A stretch of DNA of 64,000 nt from Chaunax sp. Z400 (Eukaryota > Chordata > Actinopteri > Lophiiformes > Chaunacidae). Below are positions 13,554 through 26,407 of the stretch, piece by piece. The notes under the pieces were generated by a model. It saw only the letters and a list, made by a program, of their open reading frames with translations, had not been told where the DNA came from and did not search any database. The stretch's first letter is position 1. Each line of letters begins with the position of its first letter. The stretch lies in the NCBI GenBank assembly GCA_037577475.1, contig CM075206.1:7597459-7661458 (forward strand). The letters are read 5' to 3'. A program made the translations under genes and the position numbers.

Positions 13554-16206
13554 CCGCAGCACTCAAGTACTCCGTCGCCTTGTGCCAGCAGAAATGTAAA
13601 AGACGAGGAACACTTGAGAGCAATTACTGCTCCAGCAATTTCGGTAAGAATATCAACGCTCATTTATATGTTGCGTGTAAACCTACACAGCACATATTGT
13701 TCAAAGATTTACGTCAGCACAGCTCACATCAACATTAGCAGCCAAATCTCGCCCAACAAGCACTTCACAGTCCCGATCATGTCACTGTCTTTGCTCCTCT
13801 GATTTCTCACCGCTCATCTCAAAGACTCCCTTGATATTCTGCCTGGAAGTGAAGGAGTGCATACAGTAGGACACAGTTACCTCCAGTACACCAACACACA
13901 CACAGCCTCTGACTGAAGGTAAACTGTTGACAAATGAGCGTGTTGATTCAGGCCCGCGCTCCGTTTGCTGCTCCCCTTGCCACTGTGATGTTGTTCCTCT
14001 CCGAGATATTTACCGCATGTGTTAGCTTGGCATTTCAAAGAGTTCACTTGGATTTGCATGAGGAAGTTAGGAGAGGCGAGAAATGTGGTGGTGAAGATGG
14101 AATAAGTCGCCTGCTGCAGGGGTGGAGTGGGGACACAGTATGTTGCATCATATTTCAATGAAATGACAGCAGACTGAAAATAGTCATTCATCTTTTTTAG
14201 TATTGTTTTGTCTAATGGTGTGATGAATGCACTTATCACTGGTTTATGTAACCGTTAAACAGGAGCATCAGATACAATAACATCACTGAAACAGGCAGAC
14301 CTCTGTCTGTTCTCATCCCTGTCAGGAAATGAAACAGGCAGTGGGTTGAGTCCAGACATATTGGCACCATCAGTGTAAAGAATCCTGTTCATGCTGCTAT
14401 CACTCAGCTGTCAAATGTCAGGTCTCTTCCATCAGAAGTGTATTTTTTTGTGCTTGTAGAGACCTTGTCAGACTAAACAGGAAATTACTCCACCTCACCA
14501 GTTTTTTTGTTGTTGTTTTTTTGCATAACCTAAACCTAAACCTGGGAGATTCTCTAGCAATTATTGTATTCTGGTAAATTAACATGTGAGATGATTCCTG
14601 ACAGAGTTTCAGATCTTAAATCTCCATCCTACTTGCTGAGATGAAATCACTGTGCAGTGTGTTTTTTCTCTCTATATTAGATAGTATCATACATAATATT
14701 GAATGTCCTCCCCCCCCCCCCCGACTCGAATTCGAAACGTTTTAGCTGCCAGCTAGACAATTATGATGCCACACATTAAATGTGGGCTATGTTCAGGGAT
14801 TGCTTATCTCTGAATGTCTTGAAATAATAGCATCCTTAATGTGTTTTCTTGGGTTTGAGAAGGAGCTATTAGCTTGTGGAAGGACAAGGGAGGCATAAAA
14901 TGGCCAAAGGGCAGTGTTAAAAGCCTGAAATGATTTAAACCCATTGTTTCCAGGTCCCTTACATTATTGATGCTGACAATTAAAAAGCGGATTCCCTTCA
15001 CTATAGCTGAGGTTGAGGTTTTGAGGTTTTAGAGGGCCTCTCTGGGAGATTAAGCTGTGCATCATCAGCGTAGCAGTGGAATGAAATATGACATTACACC
15101 TATTAGACAAACACACAAAACTGGATCCTGATAGAAAACCTTCCCTTTACTTTAGCCTGCATTATTACAAACTGAACTGTTGTCTTTAACTGTTTTTAGT
15201 CATGCTTGCGGGATGGCTCTCGGGGTGTTGGTCATACATTTCATTATTTTGGTCCAAACTGAATTATTTCAATATGCATCAGATGGATTGCCATAAGATT
15301 CAGTCATACACACACATTCATGATCCATGGATGATGATCTCTGCTGACAGCAGGGCTGTTTAACCAATCTTGTGAGTTGTCTGACATGAGTTCTTTCACT
15401 CTGTTGGTTTATATGTGTCATTATACTGCTGCTTTTATTCTGTGCAAAGCTTTTGTTCTAACCACAGCCCAGAGACAGATGACTTTGTTTACAGAAATTA
15501 AAACTGACATATATGTGTATGTGTGCCTCTGACAGTGATAAGTGGGACCGTCATTACTGCGGCGATGAGAGGAGGAAGTACGTACGCCACTGTCTCCATC
15601 ATCAATGTGTATAAAGAAGGCAATCTGGCCATTCAGCAGGCAGGGAAGACCATGAGCACCAAGATCATAATCCTGTGCAAGAAGTGTCCATTCATCAGAA
15701 GAGGTGAGTTTACTGGCGAGAGTAAGTTGTCTCAGTGACCTTTAGAATATTTTTTTGAGGGTATGAAGTGAACATGACCTAAATGATGATCGTGAGTATG
15801 CAGTTCCTGATTGACTGTTCTCAATAACCTATGGCTCTGAGTTTGCCTCCCTTGCCGTGCCGTCACGTTCGGTTGACAGAGCTTGCCCCCAAAGTGTGAG
15901 GTGAGCGGCAGAACTCACTGTCCAAGCAGTCAATCAAGCATTAAATATGTTTATGTGCATGCATATAAACATATGGTATACAGACCTGCTGTGTGGAGAT
16001 TCTGATTTTTGGCCTCCCTGAATGTCTCTGCCGTTCCGCCACTGCATTCAGGTTTTTTGTGTGTGACCCTGCCAGGCTTGAACTACATCTTCATGGGCCA
16101 GGTGGACGAGGACGGCCGGGGGAAAATCGCCCCCCACCACTTTGTCATGGCGTTCAAGACAAAGAACCAGAAAGGACTCAACTTTCTGAAAAACAAGCGG
16201 TGCTGA
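8925..16206 (+). CDS. PCOLCE2: PCOLCE2, procollagen C-endopeptidase enhancer 2 (complete)
   Basis: Nine exons: 8925-9001, 9243-9351, 9704-9959, 11139-11263, 12128-12264, 12358-12521, 13560-13643, 15536-15703, 16076-16206. Together they make 1251 nt, 416 residues plus stop; the human protein is 415. A signal peptide covers about 1-21 (core FCAWSLLFLAEVCA). CUB1 spans about 31-145 (PVFTCGG, LCRYDYVDVY, SDANTAGSGF). CUB2 spans about 150-266 (QYCGG, YCRYDHVSIFNG, LTADGFIGHY). A Thr/Pro-rich linker follows (about 270-289), then a netrin-like NTR domain (about 297-416) ending in Cys. The family is secreted and binds fibrillar procollagen C-propeptides through its CUB domains, stimulating BMP-1/tolloid proteinases. 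The ATG at 8925 was chosen because it directly precedes the signal peptide and has A at -3. In-frame upstream ATGs at 8859, 8868 and 8877 would put up to 22 polar residues in front of it. PCOLCE1 is the alternative, but the linker length and gene neighbours favour PCOLCE2. Confidence 0.96.
13466..13551 (+). repeat. (TG)n microsatellite ending 8 bp before the PCOLCE2 exon 7 acceptor
   Basis: About 43 uninterrupted GT/TG units fill the place where the polypyrimidine tract should be. Only TTTCCGCAG separates the repeat from the first base of exon 7 at 13560. The repeat will be length-variable and could influence use of this exon. Confidence 0.95.
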
Positions 16207-16754
16207 GTCCAAGTACGTAGCTCTGAGGATCTCCACTGGAAGCAGGAAGGCTCAGCTGTGGATGATGATGATTAAGCACAAAAATGATCTCCATTGTTTT
16301 CTAAGAGGACAATAAGCATGTCCACTCTGTCGATACCAGACTGCTTAGTCTGTTTAGCAAACAGGAAAGAAGTGTCGCACACTCTGACTCCATATGCATT
16401 TGTCTCTTCAAGATGACGTTTCGGTCCTCAATCCTTCTTGAAGATCTTAAAGAAGGCCTGAGAGCCGAGTCTACGTCCAGTGATCAGCACCTCACTACAG
16501 TCCTTGGTGTGCAACACCTTTCTATTATAACCTCAAATTATTTAGCAACAATATCACAAAATTCTCATCCTTGTTCTCAGCCCTTTCTCACTGCATAGTC
16601 GCATTCCTGTCATGCCCATGGGAGGGAATTGATTTGTAGCCAGTAACAGGAGCCAATAACAGGGATTATAGCATTTCACAGAGGCGAAAAATGTCAGATT
16701 GTTTCAAATTTTCAGTTTTATTTTGACATCCTATGATTGCACTATTCATTTGAC

Positions 16755-16787
<33 letters not shown>

Positions 16788-17854
16788 TCTCCTTTTCAAT
16801 TGGTTCCCTTTGAGGCAAGGGAGAGCAATGTGAATAAGCAGTGGGATTTATCATTTAGTTTGAATTAAACAAATATATGTATTTGGCAGAATAGTCCTAA
16901 ATTGCAAAGCCTGACTAATATCCATAGGGGATTTGCCACAGCTGAATGTTGGGTTTTAATAATGGTGTTCAGTTTCAATGGGCAGGATTAGGAAGTTTAT
17001 AAGTTGTGATAAAATGTGCAATATTTAATATATAGGCTACATGATTCTTTTTTGAATATTTTAATGCTGGTTTTATGTGAAACAGATTAGGAGCTTCCTA
17101 GGTAAAGCTCTTTGCTTCAGTTTGTTTACAGTTGCAAAGCAACCCCATCAGCACACATCATTTACCTGCATAGTTTTTAAACGCAGAAGTATGAAATTAA
17201 AAATATTTTCATATGAAAGGATTTGTGAATATTATTTATATTTTATTGTTTCATTTGGCCAAATAAAACTCCTTTTAACAAGCTCCCTTTTTTGTCTGTA
17301 TTTGTACAAGAAAGTTCACCTTGATACCAAATAATAGGTGAATTGGTCTGCTGAGTCAAGGCATCTGTGCTCAACGAAGCAAGAGAATGGATCAGGTGTG
17401 TGTAATGTGACTCTCACATGGTCTGGACCGCTGGGCAGCTGGCTGAAAACTTGACAGTTATCTGGCTTTCACACCTGAGTGGCCAAAGAATTTTCAGTGA
17501 ACTAACTTCAAATCTCAAAAGTAGCATTTTTCAGGATCAGCCTTTAAAGCCATTAAAGCCCCAGAGCGTCAAATTTTTCCATAAATCTTTATTTGTCGTT
17601 TTGTCGAAAACAATGGCTTTTTTCAAATTTACAAAATAATGTAGAATAGCTGAATAATACACAGGGTGCCTGAGTCTTTAGGCTTTGGTGGAGAATAAAT
17701 ATATTTCTAGTTGAGTCCCAGGTTTAAAGTTTGCCTCTGTGACTCAAAGTAGCAGAGTTTATCACATGCTCGGGTCACACGGCATCCCAGATAAACGAGA
17801 AGCAGAGGTTTTGTCAGGAGAAAGGAGGAAAGGGGAAGAGATACATTGTCTTTT
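16207..17854. other. Tail-to-tail interval between PCOLCE2 and TRPC1 (3' UTRs)
   Basis: 1.65 kb between the two stop codons with no convincing coding exon. It holds a (CA)15 run at 16757-16786. A plus-strand AATAAA at 17262-17267 is a candidate PCOLCE2 poly(A) signal. A minus-strand AATAAA (plus TTTATT at 17588-17593) is a candidate for TRPC1. If both are used, the transcripts end about 300 bp apart or overlap with longer ends. Confidence 0.5.
16757..16786. repeat. (CA)15 microsatellite in the PCOLCE2 3' region
   Basis: Fifteen uninterrupted CA units about 550 bp past the PCOLCE2 stop, probably within its 3' UTR. Confidence 0.9.
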
Positions 17855-20800
17855 TCAGCTCCTCGGGTAGAACATGGCATATTTGGAGGTCCGGAACCCA
17901 AGCAGGTCCCTCATCTCATTGCGAAACTTGGAGAGGTCTTGGCGCAGGTCGTTCAGATTTTCCACCGTGGCCTGGTCTGTGCTCTGCATCTTCTGCCGCG
18001 TGGAGGTCAAGTAGCGGTGAACCAGACAACACATGATCTTCTGGTAATTCTCATCACGCTTCTGTTTCAGATTCTTCCACTCCTGCATGGAAAAGACAGT
18101 GAGGGAATTCAGATTGATGACAAAATACTGCACAATGCACAGATTGCTTTCTACAGGGACCAATGGTAGGATCAGGCCGGGGGAAATGTATAATAATAAC
18201 ACTAAGATACTGGTCTCTACCCCTGCTTCCAAAGTTTTACAGAAACAGCCAATCCACGAATCTGTGGATTTGTGGTAGATTGTCATTCCTGTTGGTCGAA
18301 AATAAGTTCAACTAAATCGCAAAATGTGCACTGGTAGTTGTCATCCTACTTCAATTCAAGGTACTGACAGATGAAACAGTTTTTCTTACCTTGAGGCTGC
18401 TCTGCCTCTTCAACTTGCCCTTCGAGGTGTGTGAACAGATCCATTTGCTCATGCTGGTCACTAAATAGCAGACAGTCTTCGGGGAGGGGATGATATTGAA
18501 AGGTGGAGGCAGGGTACACTTGTCGTCGAAGTAGCTAAGCCACAGTTTGGCCCGAGCAAACTTCCACTCCTTATCCTCGTGATTCTAGAGAAGAGTATGA
18601 GAATGCAGGAATGTTAGAATGAATGAACTCTGACACACTTTACTCCTTTTAGAGAGGAATCTTGAAAATTCAAGACAATGATATGTTATTCCAAGGCATA
18701 ATCAAAATCAAAATATTGCTTAAGAATGGAGACAATATGCTGCGGGGTTACAAAGTGTAAGGCAATTCCACATAACTTGTCATGATAAATCATCAAAATC
18801 CAAAAAAAAATCTGCTCTTAACAGTAAATGAAAACAGTTGTGACTTTCGGTTCCAAGTTCCAAACTCAAATTCCCCTTTGACAGCGCTGAGAAGCAAACT
18901 CATTGTAAGCAAGAGGCTATTTGCACTTACAGCAATTTGTCTGAAGCTTTTATGGAGCATGGCCACCATTAGTTTGGTCAGCACGATAACCACCACAATG
19001 TTGTAGGTGCCTATGATCATGGCACCCACAAAAGAGCGCAGCTCCTCTGAATAGCTGATGCGGGTGACAAAGAGTGCAACATGTGCCAGGGAGAAGATGT
19101 ACCAGAATAAGGCATAGCAGGTCCCCATAAACCTGTGAAATGAAAAAAGTTTGGATATGTCAGTGGGCATTTAGGCAACACAACCTAAGTATCAGAAAAA
19201 ACCCAATATGACTTTACCAGTTCTATCCATAAAGCCCCATACATAAATCACTCAACAAGCATTCTCAACATTCATCACTGTCATGACCGCTCTCCGAAGT
19301 GACAGACTGAGGTTGGCCCATACGTGTGGAATGCATCATTGCTCTGTTGCTGGCAGAATATGCCCTCGCAGTCCTTGGTTGGATTCTTGTCTGGGTCTTT
19401 CTGGTCCTTCCCGTAAAGCTGGGTGAGCCCAATGGTGAAGGAGAATAACACCAACAGGAAGAGGCCCAAAAACTTTCCAAACTCCTGCAGCATCTGACCC
19501 ATGGAGATCTGAAAAAAGAAAAAAAAATGTTTATAAATCCTGAGCTGCTTGATTGGATCTAATCAAGTAGACATGAGGCATTTCTTCTCTTTTTATCACC
19601 CCGCATGTAATGCAGATGAAATCGAAGTTGTTGCTAGGAAGAATTGCAGCCTTTCAGTTAAATAACACCAAGGAAAAATCCATGTAGCCTAGATGAGACA
19701 GGGTGGCCTTTTTTTATTTCCTTTCTTATCGCTATATATTAAGAATTAAGAATATTTCAATTTAGCTAAAAATTAGTAACACATTTATTGCACCAGCGTT
19801 TACTGCTAAATACTTCTACTTGAGTATCATGTGTTGGTATTTCAATACTTTCACTTTGCACCACTTGTTGCTAGTTTTTTGCCTCCCCTGAGAAAATGGA
19901 AAAGGCAACATATTGTGGCAGCTCTAGTGCTCTAAACCTTACCTGAGGGAGTACAGACAAACATGGAATAAACCAAAGAAGGGGGCATAAAGTCTTCACA
20001 GAACATTGGAAACGGAATATTCACGGGCCTGAGTGGCTTATCTGTTTCCTAGAGATGCTCAAACAAGGTCAGAACACACTCACCCTTGCAAAACACAAAC
20101 ACACACACAGTGTCCAGTGTGAGGGATGACCACTCTACCTGCATCTCAAGGTCAGCGGTGACTGTGGTGTTTGAAACGTAACCCAGGCAGCTTGTTTGAG
20201 GGAGAAGGGCGAGTTTATTAGGGTGATTCATTCTCTTGTCCCGCCTAAATGCCCCCGGCGTAGTCCTCTGTCACTTTGTACATGTCTGATTTAGGAGGTG
20301 AGGGTGTTCCCTGTTTGGCTAGCCTGACAGGTAGCCTAACTTAGTTACTGAACAAACAGAGCAGGAATGCAGGAGGTCAGGGGTTCTTAACCTTGACAGG
20401 AAGGGGAGGGGGAGGGGGGTCTAATGCATCTATGGTTCCTCAAATGCATCTACATTCATTGAAACACTATCTACTAAATAACCTTGCTGACATTAGCTAC
20501 TCATGTATAAAATACTCATATTTTAATAATACGTATTTCAAATTCTATGTAAAACACTTTGATTAACATTCGCTGTTATATTATTATTTTAAAAATAAAC
20601 TGACTTGACTTAAAATTAAATGTCGCAGAGGGTAAAATGTTGTGTTTGGCCAAGATGTTCCTGGAACTGTCTCAACACTGTTTCTAATATGTTTCCTTCC
20701 GGCTGTGAGTCCCTTTGTGCAATACAATGTGGGTGAAAAGCATCCCACTAAAGCCACGTTAAGAAATTAAGGACATTTTAAAAAATATTTTACACTTAAA

Positions 20801-23800
20801 CAGTGAAAATAAACTACATGATAAACACCCAGAACCCGATTAGAATTCAGCTCATGTCTTTTTCTTTCACACAAGCGTCCCGGTGTGCCGTCGACGTGGG
20901 AGATAAACGCCGTCAGTGAGGTTAAGTCTGGGCCATGAGTGAGCTCATTGTATGGTGACAGTGGAATCCCGCAGACACACACACTCACACTTTCAGTCAC
21001 TCTTTCCAACCTCAGTGGGGGGCACTAAACCCGGCAGAAATGTGAGCTGGCCTCGTCAGGAAAGACGGAATCAAAGCAACTCGCTCCACCACAGCCCACA
21101 TATCACTGCCTCACTGTCTGTGTGCGAGCAGGAGCTCATCTGAATTCACGCCCACATATCACAAGAGTGTGGACGTACGTGGGCGCGTGCATTTGCAGGG
21201 AGTCTGCCATATTAATGTGACTGCAGCCATGAGCACACAGCATCTATTTCCAAAGCTAATAATTTTTCCGTCCTGCCAAGCCGGGCGGTGATGTCACCGA
21301 GTGAGTAAATGAAAAAAAGGGGACCGACTGAAGAAGAGAAAGAGGCAGAGGGATGAGGGAGATTGTAGCTATAAAGTGCTCAGTAACAACCTAAAGGGCA
21401 CCTTTAGTGTTTTATAAGTCAACCGCAAACAGGACGACGTCTTAATGACAGGAAGGCATCCTTGAAAACAGGCTGACCTCATTGCATACCTTCATGTAAT
21501 AAAATCCTATAAGGAGGAAAAGTGAATTTCTTCCAGCAGAACGTTGGCTGGCTCTAAAGTCTCTCTCTGTCAGATGGCCGGACACCATGATGCAATAAAA
21601 AGAAACACCTATGGCACTGAGATAGTGGATGAGCCTGAGCACAGAGAATATGCAGACCAGACTTTTGGAGGCGGAGGTGGAAAAAACAATTATATAACAG
21701 CATATTTTTTCAATCAAATTGCAAAAGAAGTTTTATCTTTAAGGTTTTTGACTGTCCATCTGGAAATGTTCAGCATAAAGAGAGGAAACCTACGCAGCTT
21801 TAGGCATTTTTATCTCTTGAACAGATATTCATCATTTACACATACAGTAGATGGTGAATATCGTTCTTCCACTGGAAAAAGAAAAGAACCAGCAAAACCA
21901 CCATGAACGGAGGCAGACGGAGAATGTCTTGTAGTTAATACATTCAATGTGTCAAACATTAAATTCACTACTGTACATCATTGTACTGTGGTTGTAAATA
22001 AATACTGTATACTAACAAAGGGGAGGTCTTGGCCAATGAGGCAGCCTGGGGACAGCAAAAGCCCATTTTTGGGCATTTTTGGGCATTTTTGGCCCAAAAA
22101 ATACCCATTTTTGTCAAAGTAAATGTCGGAGCTGCAAGTCATTTCTGCAAATTCCAAATGACATTGGCAGCTAAGATTGGTTAAGGTAACCAAGCTGATC
22201 AAATGCAGCGTATCCAGGATTTAGAACATGGCATCAGGCTGACGGCCATGCATTTTTCTATTAAATATTTTAAAAGCCGTTTTCTCAGGCTGAGTTGCAT
22301 AAAAGTTCAGAAACACAGTTAACACATTTTTCAAATGTCATTTTCTCAAATGCCTATTCAGCCAAAATGTCTCTTAAGATGTCAAAGGATTGCTATATGT
22401 GCCACTTTGTGTTAGAACCTATGGTCAAATGAAAATGTGCTGTGGGTGTATGGAGCCACCTCCAGCTTTAAATACACAGTCTAAACTGAAGGACTGCTAT
22501 TCATGCAGATGGCAGAAATGATGATGGCAGCAGAGGGATGCACATGGCAAGTAAGCTGCATGATGTTGCGTTCAGCTTCATTATGAGCACATTATCCCAA
22601 CAGAGGACATTCATCTGCTGCCTCAGTTCCCCGTGCTTATACTTAATGCTTATGATGATAGTTAGGATGCTGCTGAGCACAGCTGGTGTGAAGTTTAGTG
22701 TGGGCTCATCCTTGAGTGTTCACACTTCCAGGGGAGAGGAAGAGAGTGGGTGGTGTATGTGTGTTGTGGTTAGAGGTTAGAGAAAGGGATGGATGAAGGG
22801 AAGTGGTTTTATAGTCATTGTGAAAGAATTTGGCCATTCTTTCCCTCGTTTTAAGTGATTTAAGCAAAGTGATCCCCCCAAAGTCCTGTGTGCATCCATT
22901 AGGAATCAAACCTCTGGCTCACAGCCACATTTGGTGCATGTTAAAATTGCTTTCTTACCTGTAGCGGCCCCAGTATGGAGCTAGTGGTGTACATGAAGAA
23001 GAGTCGCAGGTAACTTAGAACATTGGCAAAGGCAAAGAGGCCTTCAGCCACCAGGATGGGATGGAAGGCATCCCAGTTCTTCCTCTCTGTGTCCTCCACA
23101 TTCTTGAACTTGAAGACAAAGCAAACACATTACTCTTATTAAAGGACAAAGGCTCACTGCTCGCGTTAGCTCATTATATGAGTTTCCCAGTTTTGAAAAT
23201 TAAATGATAGTAAATCCTGCCCCTTGAGACCCCAAACAATATTTAGCTAACTAGATTGGACACGTAACTAATAAGAGAATAGTGACTTGCTTGACAGTGT
23301 CAGATTCCATTTTACAAATGAAACTTTATTCAAAATGCGATTTAATTTGCAATTAAAGCAACTGTTGTGCATTTTGAGAAGTATGCTTAGTCACTTTCTT
23401 GCAGAGTTGGATAAAAAAGATTAGTGCCACAAATCTGTCCAGTAAATGTAAGGCAAAATGTTCAAATAAGCTATGCAGCGAATGTTTTTTATCTGCAACG
23501 CTTTGTCTGAATATTCAATGGACCTACATACTCCACTTAATTACCAATCATTTTACTCATTATGCCTGGATAGAGCGTGTGGTTGTGTAAAGACTGTTCT
23601 TGATTAGCATCTCCCCCCTGTCTCCTGGTGTTAATGTGAAGAAAAAAATACATGTTCAGTTGAATAACTCGACTTGTGTGGGTGTGTTTGGCTGATAATA
23701 TACTGAATAATGAATTGGTAACTTTTTTTTTTGACAAAAAAATAATCTAATGGTTAGAAGGCTTTAATCCTTTCAAGCCAACAATGCCAAAGAACAAATG

Positions 23801-26374
23801 TAGCTATCTATCCTCTGAAAGAGTGCGTGCAAGGTGGTTGTACGGTACCTTGCTATGAGCAACTATTTTGAGGGCAAAGGTGGCTAGGTACAGGGAATTC
23901 ATCACGAAGCTCAGCTGGTTCCGAGACTCGTCCAGAAAGTCTTCCAGCCCCTCGTACCAGAGACGCTTCACATCCGACCACACCATCCCTATGGGAGAGC
24001 ACAAATCTGACATCATCATATACACACAACACAGGGAGAAAAGGATTTTTTCCTTTCATCCCTAACGTTTTAAAATCACTTGCAGGTTCAGCTTTAAGAC
24101 ATTTCAAAGAGAGAGAGAGGGCAGCTGGGAAACAGGAATGAATTAGACACAGATAATGGAGATTGATGTGTTGAAAATATGTCATCTGTGGGATTTAGGG
24201 AGGTGTGCAAAATTTAACAAAGATGGGGGTCTGGGTCTTTTTGTGGTCAAGTGGAATCATCATTGTGATGTTAATACTTGCTTACATAGAATTTTGGAAG
24301 GACTTTTACATTACGTAACATTATTTCTGCACAGTGGCATTGCTAGTTTTACTTAAGTTAAAGATCTGAGCTCTTCTTCCTCCACTGATAAGAGAATGCA
24401 TTGACACACATAGTGACAGGCGTGACTCACACGTTCAGACAACGCTCACAGTCTCGGCATCTGATTTCCCCATTAAGGTGAGGAATCTGGCCCAGGGGAA
24501 TAGCAGGAAGGAGAGATGTGGGTTTGGGGGGGGGGGGAAGCAGGAGAGAAGAAATGGAGAAGAAAAGCCACCTTGCATATCCTGATGACATTTTGTTAGA
24601 AATCTCTCTCTTGTTATTGAACTGAAGCGCGAAACCTGCATGACGTCGTGCATTGAAGTTGTTTTGCAGAGACGCAGATAAGAAGACAGAAACTGCTGAA
24701 GTTACTAAAATTGATTTTAGATTTTACTTGCAATGCTTAAGGAACCTTTCTCCCTCTAATGGGCTATCTCAGCCCATTTTTCACTTACGTCTAATGACCC
24801 GACTCCTGATCTCACTCCTGCAATACACCGAACAAATTGCAAATTATCCCACAACCATCTTTACATCATTGAATCACAGATGTCAATTACGTCTACTATC
24901 TGTCATGCGCGATTATTGGGAGGATTTATCAACCTGGTGATGACATCTAGACCAACGAGCTGTGGTTAACGATGCTTTGTGTCTGGTGGAAACGGGTAGG
25001 AAGCTGCAACCACGTGACGAGTATCTCTGCCGAGGAGGCAGGACCATTAAAGCGATTGAATGCTCATGCTAATGGTTTCTTGGCAGAAGAGGAAGTAGAG
25101 AGTCCCATTCCCCAGAGAGAGAGAGAAAGAGAGAGAGAAAGGGTCAATTTCTAACTCCCACTATCCAGCCTCATCTGAACCGTACATGCTCTCATGCAAA
25201 TATATATATGTCCAGTAAAACCAGCACTTAGACGGGCCGCGGGGGAGAGGGAAGAAGCTGCGGTTTCTTTCTACAGAGCTCAATTAGATGCAGAGCTGAC
25301 AGATTTATTCCAGTCAAATCAGGCTTTCTGTCATTTAGCATGGAAAGAGCTGTTTGTCATCTTATGCCTGATAGGATTAACGATACAGGATACTGGAGTA
25401 AAGCCAGACCATAACAGGATTCTCTCATTCTCACTCCACTATGCAATGTTTTTTTCTATTAAATTGAGGTTTGTATGATTGCATTCTTAATCTATTTTTA
25501 GGTCTACTGCATCCATTAGGAGATGAATGCTTATTCAATTACGTAAATCAGCCCCATAAGCTCTGACATATGCATAATGATAGCAACGCACATGATACCC
25601 CTCTGAGTATAGCATCCATAGTACTTATTGCATGAAAGTGGAGTGGAGCCAGGGCTGACCTATGATCCAGAGGATGAGCAGGTAATCTATCATCTCCAGC
25701 GCAGGGCCCATGGTGTTTTTCTTCCCCTCATTGTAGACTAGAGAGTACAGGTTGAGCAGCAGCAGGAAGGTGAAGTAGGAGGCGCTGTGGATGATGAATT
25801 TGACAAAGGGCGTGTGGATGATCTGACCCACGCGGGAGCGTGGCACCAGCAGGTAGCAGACGGAAAGCAGCGGCCAGAGCATCGCCACGCTCAGCACCGT
25901 GGCCATCTTCAGACAGGTGTGTTTGCGCCGGTAGCTGGCTGTCTCCCCGAACCAGACGGTGTTGAGGAACTGCTGACAGTTGGACTGCGCCACAAACTGT
26001 AAGAGGGATGTCAGGAGAGAATGACATGGGCACTTGAAACCGTGCGTTCATTTTTAGGCCAGTCAGTTTAAGATGAGAATATTGATACCAGAGTATGAGA
26101 GAATGAATATAAAGCTCCAGCTAAATGTGGGTTGTGATATCATCACATTTCTACAGTTGGCTATGTTTTGTCAAAATTGAACCATTTTGGATTTTTAAGA
26201 TGTACAGAGCTAAGCCTGCGGAGCTAGATCAGACAGACAACTCGAGCTGCACGGCTGCTAATGCACACATGCACATGACATGCCTCATTCTCCTCAAACG
26301 TCATCAACACACCCTCTCAATCTGGAGGTCTATTTAAGATGCAACAGTTTCCCATCTCTCCCCCTGTCTGTCAA

Positions 26375-26407
<33 letters not shown>

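Noticed and set aside
13391..13802. Reading frames of alternating Val-Cys or Thr-His on both strands
   Set aside because: They are translations of the (TG)n microsatellite beside PCOLCE2 exon 7. Only 13560-13643 in one frame is coding.
14525..14545. Three CCTAAA units resembling a telomere-type repeat
   Set aside because: Too short and not the vertebrate TTAGGG unit. Chance simple sequence.
16415..16470. GACGTTTCGGTCCTC followed by CTTCTTGAAGATC, resembling words found in some fish repeats
   Set aside because: Too short and degenerate to support a repeat call.
24786..24830. 29-nt candidate exon on the minus strand in the TRPC1 intron between exons 7 and 8 (CAG acceptor, GTAAGT donor)
   Set aside because: It would shift the frame and has no match in known TRPC1. 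Such splice-site pairs occur by chance in long introns.
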